In this document: positions 1-5,699 of the stretch, piece after piece
How the letters are laid out: each line of letters begins with the position of its first letter
Position numbering within the stretch: position 1 is the stretch's first letter
Origin: Acidobacteriota bacterium
Lineage (GTDB): Bacteria; Actinomycetota; Acidimicrobiia; Acidimicrobiales; UBA8190
NCBI GenBank assembly: GCA_028872975.1
Contig: JAGWNV010000039.1
Location: forward strand, 1-14,218
Direction: 5' to 3'
Length of the DNA stretch: 14,218 nt
Position numbers and translations under genes: made by a program
The notes under the pieces: generated by a model
What the model was told of the DNA's origin: nothing
Databases searched by the model: none
Seen by the model: only the letters and a program-made list of their open reading frames with translations

Positions 1-348
1 CGAGCCCGCGCCCGGCTCGCTGAAGAGCTGGCACCAGATCTCCTCGCCGGCCAGCAACGGCAGGAGGTACCGGTCCTTCTGCGCCTCGGTGCCGGCGTGG
101 ATGATGGTGGGACCGGCCCATCCGATCCCGATCTGGTTGGACGGCCGCCGCACCGCCGAACGCCGGAGCTCGTCGTCGATCACCAGTTGCGCGACGGGGT
201 CCGCGCCCAACCCCCATGGCGGCGGCCAGTGGGGCGCCACGTACCCGGCCTCGGCCAGCGACCGGGGGCTCGGCGCGGGGTTCGCCGCCAACCACGACCG
301 GACCGCCAGGCGGGCCGGATGATCGTCTCCCGGAAGGGCGAGGTCCAC
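1..348 (-). CDS. Acyl-CoA dehydrogenase, N-terminal part (runs off the window)
   Basis: The first 116 codons of a minus-strand gene are visible, and the gene continues past position 1. The translation contains GYVAPHWPPPWG near residues 40-51, then GIGWAGPTIIHAGTEAQK and a stretch ending FSEPGAGS at the window edge. That last motif is the substrate/FAD-side signature of flavin-dependent acyl-CoA dehydrogenases (usually SEPGAGSD). These enzymes oxidise an acyl-CoA to the 2,3-enoyl-CoA and pass electrons to ETF. The catalytic base lies in the missing part, so chain-length class cannot be told. I chose the GTG at 346-348 because a TACGCT box lies 7 nt upstream and there is no Shine-Dalgarno, as in a leaderless gene. 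It diverges from an acyl-CoA synthetase, so both probably serve the same acyl or steroid side-chain oxidation. Confidence 0.85.
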   Translation of the reverse strand, partial: MDLALPGDDHPARLAVRSWLAANPAPSPRSLAEAGYVAPHWPPPWGLGADPVAQLVIDDELRRSAVRRPSNQIGIGWAGPTIIHAGTEAQKDRYLLPLLAGEEIWCQLFSEPGAGS

Positions 349-355
349 GACGCGC

Positions 356-361
356 AGCGTA
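356..361 (-). promoter_or_regulatory. Putative -10 box (TACGCT) of the acyl-CoA dehydrogenase gene
   Basis: On the minus strand TACGCT fits the actinobacterial TANNNT -10 consensus and ends 7 nt before the GTG start at 348. That places the transcription start at or next to the start codon, so the message is probably leaderless. No good -35 match is seen. It shares the TA at 360-361 with the -10 box of the opposite gene. Confidence 0.45.
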
Positions 362-365
362 GGCT
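360..365 (+). promoter_or_regulatory. Putative -10 box (TAGGCT) of the acyl-CoA synthetase gene
   Basis: TAGGCT fits TANNNT and is followed by exactly 6 nt before the ATG at 372. In a leaderless actinobacterial message the A of the ATG is +1, which is what this spacing predicts. The region before the ATG has no Shine-Dalgarno. The -35 region is not recognisable. Confidence 0.5.
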
Positions 366-371
366 GCCCCG

Positions 372-2045
372 ATGACCGATTGGAACTTCGCCGACGTCTG
401 GGAAGCGGTGTCGGAGGTCGTGCCGGGAGCGCCGGCGCAGGTCCACGGCACGCGGCGGATCACCTGGGGGGAGCTCGACGCCCGCGCCAACGGCGTTGCC
501 CGGACGTTGGTGGGCGCCGGGGCGAAGGCCCAGGACAAGGTGGCCCAGTACCTCTACAACGGCCCCGAGTACCTCGAGTCGGTCTTCGCCACCATGAAGG
601 CGGGGCTGGCGCCGGTCAACACGAACTACCGCTACACCGAGGACGAGCTCGTCTATCTCTGGGACAACGCCGATGTCGTGGCCGTGGTCTTCCACGGCAC
701 CTTCACGGACCGGATCGAGAAGGTCCGCGACCGGCTCCCTCGCATCTCGACCTGGCTCTGGGTGGACGACAGCTCGGGCCCCTGTCCCGATTGGGCCACG
801 AGCTACGAGGCGGCGGCGGCCTCGGGAGGCGACCCGTTCTCGGCGCCCTGGGGCCGCAGCGGCGACGACCTCTTCCTCCTCTACACCGGCGGCACGACCG
901 GCATGCCCAAGGGGGTGATGTGGCGCCAGGACGACCTCTTCCGCCGCCTGAACGCCGGCAACATCATCCGGGTGCCCGAGGACGACGGCCTCGAGGGGGT
1001 CCGCAAGACCATCGTCGGGGCCGGGCCCGTCATCATCCCGGCCTGTCCCCTCATGCACGGCACCGGCGCCTTCACCGCCATGGGGACCATGGCCGTCGGA
1101 GGGTGCGTGGTCACCCTCACCCAGCGTCGGTTCGACGCCACCGAGCTGCTCGACACCGTGGGCCGGGAGAACGTGAACGTCCTCGCCATCGTCGGCGACG
1201 CCTTCGCCAAGCCCATCCTGGCCGCCCTCGACGCCGAGCCGGGCCGCTACACCCTCTCCACCCTCCTCGCCATCATCTCCTCGGGGGTGATGTGGAGCGA
1301 GGAGACCAAGCGGGGACTGCTCCGCCACCACCCCACCATGATGCTCATCGACGCCTTCTCCTCCTCCGAAGCCCTCGGCATGGGCACCTCTGTCTCGACC
1401 GGATCGAGCGCCGAGCACACCGCCCACTTCACCTTGGGCCCCGACGTGCGTGTCGTCGACCCCGAGACCAACGCCGACATCGTGCCGGGATCGGGCCAGA
1501 AGGGCGTCCTCGCCCTGGGGGGCCGCAACCCCCTCGGCTACTACAAGGACCCTGACAAGACCGCCGCCACCTTCCGGGAGATCGGGGGCGTCCGGTACTC
1601 CATCCCCGGCGACTACGCCACCGTCGACGCCGACGGGTCCATCCAGCTCCTCGGCCGGGGGTCGGTGGTGATCAACACCGGCGGGGAGAAGGTCTTCCCC
1701 GAGGAGGTCGAAGAGGTCCTGAAGCGTCATCCGGCCGTCAACGACGCCGTGGCCATCGGGATCCCCGACGACCGGTTCGGCGAGGCCGTCACCGCCGCCG
1801 TCGAGCTCCGGCCCGGACAGCAGGCCGGGGAGGCCGAGCTCGTCGACCACGTCCGGTCACTGCTGGCCGCCTACAAGGCCCCCCGCCACGTCCGCATCGT
1901 CGACAGCCTGGGACGATCGCCCTCGGGGAAGCTCGACTACGGTCGCCATCGCAAGGAGATGGTGGACTGGCTGGCCGCCGGCGGGAGCACCCGGTCCGCC
2001 GGCACCCCCGCACCTGGTCCGACAGTGGAGGCCTCCCAGGGATGA
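372..2045 (+). CDS. Acyl-CoA synthetase (AMP-forming, FadD family)
   Basis: This 557-residue protein has the full ANL adenylating-enzyme layout. The P-loop core motif YTGGTTGMPKG spans residues 171-181. GDYA with the ATP-ribose-binding Asp414 lies before the hinge, GRGS is at about 428-431, and NTGGEKVFPEEVEE follows. The C-terminal PSGKLDY carries the catalytic Lys520. Such enzymes activate a carboxylic acid as acyl-AMP and then as acyl-CoA. The wording around the core motif (PKGVMWRQDD) and the length recall the FadD19/FadD17 branch of mycobacteria, which acts on steroid side chains and long acyl chains, but substrate cannot be fixed from sequence. The gene diverges from an acyl-CoA dehydrogenase and probably works with it. 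The ATG start fits the -10 box 6 nt upstream. Confidence 0.9.
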   Translation: MTDWNFADVWEAVSEVVPGAPAQVHGTRRITWGELDARANGVARTLVGAGAKAQDKVAQYLYNGPEYLESVFATMKAGLAPVNTNYRYTEDELVYLWDNADVVAVVFHGTFTDRIEKVRDRLPRISTWLWVDDSSGPCPDWATSYEAAAASGGDPFSAPWGRSGDDLFLLYTGGTTGMPKGVMWRQDDLFRRLNAGNIIRVPEDDGLEGVRKTIVGAGPVIIPACPLMHGTGAFTAMGTMAVGGCVVTLTQRRFDATELLDTVGRENVNVLAIVGDAFAKPILAALDAEPGRYTLSTLLAIISSGVMWSEETKRGLLRHHPTMMLIDAFSSSEALGMGTSVSTGSSAEHTAHFTLGPDVRVVDPETNADIVPGSGQKGVLALGGRNPLGYYKDPDKTAATFREIGGVRYSIPGDYATVDADGSIQLLGRGSVVINTGGEKVFPEEVEEVLKRHPAVNDAVAIGIPDDRFGEAVTAAVELRPGQQAGEAELVDHVRSLLAAYKAPRHVRIVDSLGRSPSGKLDYGRHRKEMVDWLAAGGSTRSAGTPAPGPTVEASQG

Positions 2046-2052
2046 CTCGGAC

Positions 2053-2796
2053 ATGAAAGGCGTCGTGCTGGCCGGCGGGAGCGGGACGCGTCTGCACCCC
2101 CTCACCCGGATCACCAACAAGCACCTCCTGCCCCTCTTCGACCGGCCCATGATCAGCTACGGCATCGAGGCCCTGGTGCAGGCCGGGATCACCGAGATCA
2201 TGCTCGTGACCGGGGGCACCCACGCCGGGGAGTTCCTCCGGCTGCTCGGCAACGGCCACGAGCACGGCATCGACCGGCTCTCCTACGCCTACCAGGACCG
2301 CCCCGGCGGCATCGCCGAGGCCCTCGGCCTGGCCGAGCGGTTCGCCGCCGACGACCCCATCCTCGTGATGCTGGGCGACAACATCGTCGAGCACAGCTTC
2401 CGGACCACCGTCGAGCGGTTCGGCTCCCAGGACCGGGGGGCCCGGATCATCCTCACCGAGGAGGAGGACCCGACCCACCTCCGCCACCTCGGCGTCCCCG
2501 ACTTCGACGACGCCGGCCGGATCAGGCGCATCGTGGAGAAGCCCGAGGACCCCCCGAGCCACTACGCCGTGACGGGGATCTACTGCTACCCCCCCGAGGT
2601 CTTCTCCATCATCGGCACCCTCGAGCCCTCGGGACGGGGCGAGCTCGAGATCACCGACGTGAACAACTGGTTCGTCGACAAGGGCGAGATGGAGTTCGAC
2701 GTTCTGGAGGGCTTCTGGGGCGACGCCGGGGAGTCGATCGAGGCGTACTACGCCGTCAACGACTTCGTCCGGGCCCACGGCGTCAACAAGGCCTGA
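2053..2796 (+). CDS. Sugar-1-phosphate nucleotidyltransferase, short RmlA/SpsI type
   Basis: This 247-residue protein opens with the nucleotide-binding signature LAGGSGTRL (residues 6-14), followed by NKHLLPLFDRPMI with Lys23. Gln81 in YQDRPGGIAEA, LGDN with Asp109, VEKP with Lys163, GELEITDVNNW (196-206) and WGDAG with Asp224 follow the metal and sugar-phosphate residues of glucose-1-phosphate thymidylyltransferases. These make dTDP-glucose from dTTP and glucose-1-P, the first step towards dTDP-rhamnose. At 247 residues it matches the short SpsI-like form rather than the ~290-residue RmlA with its extra C-terminal helices. The usual TDAGT near the end reads GDAGES. It starts 7 bp after the acyl-CoA synthetase stop, with AGGGA 10 nt upstream, so the two are probably co-transcribed. 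The exact sugar and base are inferred. Confidence 0.82.
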   Translation: MKGVVLAGGSGTRLHPLTRITNKHLLPLFDRPMISYGIEALVQAGITEIMLVTGGTHAGEFLRLLGNGHEHGIDRLSYAYQDRPGGIAEALGLAERFAADDPILVMLGDNIVEHSFRTTVERFGSQDRGARIILTEEEDPTHLRHLGVPDFDDAGRIRRIVEKPEDPPSHYAVTGIYCYPPEVFSIIGTLEPSGRGELEITDVNNWFVDKGEMEFDVLEGFWGDAGESIEAYYAVNDFVRAHGVNKA

Positions 2797-2803
2797 GCAC
2801 TCG

Positions 2804-2821
2804 CCGCTGCACCCGCAGCGG
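2804..2821. terminator. Hairpin shared by two convergent genes
   Basis: The 30-bp gap between the nucleotidyltransferase stop (2796) and the ftsX stop (2827) contains a perfect 7-bp inverted repeat, CCGCTGC / GCAGCGG, around an ACCC loop. It can fold equally on both transcripts. No T run follows on either side, so it would be a U-less or Rho-assisted terminator. Its position between convergent stops supports the role. Confidence 0.5.
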
Positions 2822-2826
2822 GATCG

Positions 2827-3759
2827 TCAGGCGTCGAGGAACCGGCGGATGGCGAAGGCCGACCCCAGGGTGCCGACGAGCAGCCCCACGAGGACCACCC
2901 AGAAGTTCGTGACGAAGACCTCGCCGGTCGAGAGCCGCATCTGGTAGAGCAGGGAGCTCCCGTGGGCGAGCCGGTCGAGCAGCCAGTGGAGGCCGATCAC
3001 CACCAGGGCCGCCACGAGCGCCCCCAACACCCCCTGGACGAGCCCCTCGAACATGAAGGGGATCCGGATGAACCAGTTGGTGGCCCCCACCACCTTCATC
3101 ACCGACACCTCCCGGCGTCTGGCGAAGATGGCCAGGCGGATGGTGTTCAAGATGAGCACCGCCGCCGAGAGCAGCAGGATCAGGGCCAATCCGAAGAAGA
3201 CCCATTGGAGGATGTGGGTCACCTGCTCCATGTTCTTCACGGCTTGGCTCGGATAGGAGACCGCCGAGACCCCCGGCCGCCCGTGGAACTGCATGTAGAT
3301 GGCCTGGGCCTCCCGGGGGTCCTGGAGGACGCACCGGAGGGAGGCCGGCGTCGACTCGACGGTCAGGGCCTGGGACTCGTCGGCGGGCAGGAGGTGCTGG
3401 GCCTCGCTGAAGTCGTACTGCTGGTCCCGGTAGAGGCAGGTCCGCACGTAGGGGAGGGTGGTGAGCTGCTGCTGGATGGCCAGCTGCTGCTGGAGGGCCT
3501 GTCCCTGGCCCGGTGAGGAGGGCTTCACGTTGGCGTCGAGGGCGGCCAGGGGGGGGTTGACCGGTTCGAGGAAGACGAGGACGTTCACGCCGTGCTGCCA
3601 CTTGGTGGTGGCGTGCGCCACGCCCTGGCGGAGGAGGAGGGCGGTCCCCACGAGCGACAGGGAGACGGCCACCGTGAGCACTGCGGCGATGGTCATGAGC
3701 CGGTTGCGCCACAGGTTCGACGCCGTCTCCCGGGTCACGTAGTCCAACGAAACGGGCAC
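2827..3759 (-). CDS. ftsX: Cell division protein FtsX (ABC transporter-like membrane subunit)
   Basis: The protein has 310 residues with the FtsX plan: a short cytoplasmic N-terminus (VTRETASNLWRNRLMT), a first membrane segment at about 22-44, an extracellular domain at about 45-180, and three more membrane segments near 183-210, 235-260 and 285-305. The conserved stretch RREVSVMKVVGATNWFIR (about 215-232) sits after segment 2. FtsX with FtsE forms a type VII ABC complex that activates peptidoglycan hydrolases at the septum. The external domain holds two cysteines, Cys108 and Cys143, that could form a disulphide, and a Gln-rich patch at about 85-99. The start is GTG, with GAGGGG lying over the ftsE stop codon, so translation is probably coupled; the gap to ftsE is 9 bp. 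smpB is not found downstream. Confidence 0.95.
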   Translation of the reverse strand: MPVSLDYVTRETASNLWRNRLMTIAAVLTVAVSLSLVGTALLLRQGVAHATTKWQHGVNVLVFLEPVNPPLAALDANVKPSSPGQGQALQQQLAIQQQLTTLPYVRTCLYRDQQYDFSEAQHLLPADESQALTVESTPASLRCVLQDPREAQAIYMQFHGRPGVSAVSYPSQAVKNMEQVTHILQWVFFGLALILLLSAAVLILNTIRLAIFARRREVSVMKVVGATNWFIRIPFMFEGLVQGVLGALVAALVVIGLHWLLDRLAHGSSLLYQMRLSTGEVFVTNFWVVLVGLLVGTLGSAFAIRRFLDA

Positions 3760-3768
3760 GAGGTCCCC

Positions 3769-4455
3769 TCAGGTCCCGTATCCGTAGACGCCCCGGGCCT
3801 GGTCCCGCACCAGGTTCCCGTGGTCGAGCTCGATCACCCGCCGGCGCATCTGGTCGACGATCCCGGCGTCGTGGGTGGCCACGATCACCGTCGTCCCCGT
3901 CCGGTTGATCCGGTCGAGGAGCCGGACGATGCCCTGGCTCGTGGCCGGGTCGAGGTTCCCGGTGGGCTCGTCGGCGAGGAGGATGAGGGGCCGGTTGACG
4001 AAGGCCCGGGCCACGGCCACCCGCTGCTGCTCGCCACCGGAGAGCTCGTGTGGGAGGTTGTCGCGCTTTCGGCCCAGGCCGACGAGGTCGAGGACCTGGG
4101 GGACCTGGGAGGCGATCACGTGCTTGGGCCGGCCGATCACCTCGAGGGCGAAGGCCACGTTCTCGAACACCGACTTGTTCGGAAGGAGGCGGAAGTCCTG
4201 GAACACGCACCCGATGTTCCGCCGGAGGTAGGGGATGCGCCAGTGGCTGAGGGCCCCGATGTCACGGCCGGCCACCCAGATCCGCCCGGCGTCGGCCACC
4301 TCCTCGCGGAGGAGCAGCCGGATGCAGGTGGTCTTGCCCGAGCCGGAAGGGCCGACCAGGAAGACGAAGTCGCCCTTCTCGATGTCGAGTGAGACCTCGC
4401 GCAAGGCGACGGTCCCACCTTTGTAGGTCTTCGTGACGTTCTCGAACCGGATCAT
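3769..4455 (-). CDS. ftsE: Cell division ATP-binding protein FtsE
   Basis: This 228-residue ABC ATPase has every nucleotide-binding motif: Walker A GPSGSGKT (35-42), Q-loop Gln86 in CVFQDFRLL, signature LSGGEQQR (138-145), Walker B LILLADEP (157-164) with catalytic Glu163, the D-loop GNLD, and the switch His195. The FtsE-typical phrases FQDFRLLPNKSVFENVAF and ADEPTGNLDP are present. It drives FtsX from the cytoplasmic side of the membrane. The length is normal for the family. ftsX follows 9 bp downstream and prfB lies 92 bp upstream. The ATG has no clear Shine-Dalgarno. A GGGG upstream lies inside a hairpin, and a two-codon reading frame overlaps the ATG. Confidence 0.96.
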   Translation of the reverse strand: MIRFENVTKTYKGGTVALREVSLDIEKGDFVFLVGPSGSGKTTCIRLLLREEVADAGRIWVAGRDIGALSHWRIPYLRRNIGCVFQDFRLLPNKSVFENVAFALEVIGRPKHVIASQVPQVLDLVGLGRKRDNLPHELSGGEQQRVAVARAFVNRPLILLADEPTGNLDPATSQGIVRLLDRINRTGTTVIVATHDAGIVDQMRRRVIELDHGNLVRDQARGVYGYGT

Positions 4456-4461
4456 CGCATC

Positions 4462-4478
4462 AACCCCGGATGGGGGTT
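4462..4478 (-). other. Inverted repeat just upstream of the ftsE start
   Basis: On the minus strand AACCCC and GGGGTT pair perfectly across a 5-nt CATCC loop, ending 6 nt before the ftsE ATG. The GGGG arm is the only purine-rich stretch near the start, so the fold would hide what little ribosome-binding site there is. Confidence 0.35.
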
Positions 4479-4521
4479 TGCCCGCGCCCCGCCGACGGGA
4501 GACGCACTGGGAGTCGACCCG

Positions 4522-4527
4522 AGGCTA
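4522..4527 (-). promoter_or_regulatory. Putative -10 box (TAGCCT) for ftsEX
   Basis: TAGCCT fits TANNNT and lies in the 92-bp gap between prfB and ftsE, 66 nt before the ftsE ATG. It would give a leader of about 60 nt. No convincing -35 is seen. It suggests ftsEX can be transcribed apart from secA-prfB. Confidence 0.35.
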
Positions 4528-4547
4528 GCAGTCCCCGGCCGGAGCCC

Positions 4548-5699
4548 TCAGTCGCCCTGGTCAGCGGGCCCCTCGGCGCGCCGGCGACGAAGCTCGGCCT
4601 CGATGAAGTCGTCGATCTCCCCGTCCAAGACGGCGTCGACGTTGCCCGTCTCGACCCCGCTGCGCAGGTCTTTCACCTGTTGATAGGGAGCGAGGACGTA
4701 GGACCTGATCTGGTTCCCCCAGGAGATCTCGCCCTTCGGGCCCGACAGCGACTCCATGGCCGCCTGCCGTTCGGCCTCCTGACGGGCGAGGAGCTTGGCG
4801 GCGAGGATCTGCAGCGCCCGGGCCCGGTTCTGGTGCTGGCTCCGCTCGTTCTGGCAGGAGACGACGATCCCGCTCGGGAGGTGGGTGATCCGCACGGCGG
4901 AATCGGTCTTGTTGACGTGCTGGCCCCCCGCCCCCGAGGACCGGTAGGTGTCGACCCGGAGATCCTTGTCGTCGATGACCACCTCGCTCGTGGCGTCGTC
5001 GATGAAGGGCGTCACGTCGACGGAGGAGAAGCTCGTCTGCCGGCGGTGCTGGGCGTCGAATGGCGACATCCGCACCAGCCGGTGGACCCCCCGTTCGGCG
5101 GAGAGGAGGCCGTAGGCGAACCGGCCCTTCACGATGACGGTGGCCGACAGCAAGCCCGCCTCCTGGCCTGCGCTCGCCTCGTCGATCTCGACGGCGAACC
5201 CCCGGCGCTCGGTCCAGCGCTCGTACATCCGCAGGAGCATCTCGCACCAGTCCTGGGCGTCGGTCCCCCCCGCCCCGGCGTGGAGCTCGACGAGGGCGTC
5301 ACGCTCGTCGTACTCTCCGCTGAACAGCGACCGCAGCTCGAGCTCGCCGAGGCGCCGCTCCAGATCGTCGAGGAGCTCGGCCAGCTCCCCCGCCTCGGAG
5401 TCGTCGGACTCCTCGATCATGAGCTCGAAGAGGGTCTCGGCGTCGTCGAGGCGCCTGCCGATGTCCTCGAGGACGCCGATGTCGGCCGAGACGCTCCCCA
5501 GCTCCGAGGTGACCGCCCGGGCGTTGTCCTGGTCGTCCCAGAGGTCGGGCCGGCCCGCCTCCTTCTCGAGCTCGGCCCGGCGGGCCCGGAGGTGGTCGAG
5601 CCCGAGGTACTGCTCGGCCTCCTCGAGCCGTGTCCGGAAGGCGGTCAGCTCCGACCGGACGTCCCGCTCGCCTGCGCCGCCCTTGTCAGGACGCGCCAT
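4548..5699 (-). CDS. prfB: Peptide chain release factor 2 (RF2)
   Basis: This is a 383-residue class I release factor. The anticodon-like SPF tripeptide at 212-214 (VRMSPFDAQHRRQTSF) marks RF2, which reads UGA and UAA. The GGQ motif that triggers peptidyl-tRNA hydrolysis is at 258-260 in SSGAGGQHVNKTDSAVR. The N-terminal coiled region (about 12-125) and SGEYDERDALVELHAGAGGTD also follow the family. I chose the ATG at 5697-5699: the frame stays open further upstream, but homology to RF2 begins only after this ATG. The start overlaps the last 14 nt of secA and has no good Shine-Dalgarno, which points to translational coupling. The frame is continuous, so the +1 programmed frameshift that autoregulates many prfB genes is absent. 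Confidence 0.95.
   Translation of the reverse strand: MARPDKGGAGERDVRSELTAFRTRLEEAEQYLGLDHLRARRAELEKEAGRPDLWDDQDNARAVTSELGSVSADIGVLEDIGRRLDDAETLFELMIEESDDSEAGELAELLDDLERRLGELELRSLFSGEYDERDALVELHAGAGGTDAQDWCEMLLRMYERWTERRGFAVEIDEASAGQEAGLLSATVIVKGRFAYGLLSAERGVHRLVRMSPFDAQHRRQTSFSSVDVTPFIDDATSEVVIDDKDLRVDTYRSSGAGGQHVNKTDSAVRITHLPSGIVVSCQNERSQHQNRARALQILAAKLLARQEAERQAAMESLSGPKGEISWGNQIRSYVLAPYQQVKDLRSGVETGNVDAVLDGEIDDFIEAELRRRRAEGPADQGD

Noticed and set aside
180..1850. A 556-codon minus-strand frame opposite the acyl-CoA synthetase
   Set aside because: Antisense shadow. The real minus-strand gene at the left edge is the acyl-CoA dehydrogenase in another frame, which carries the SEPGAGS signature.
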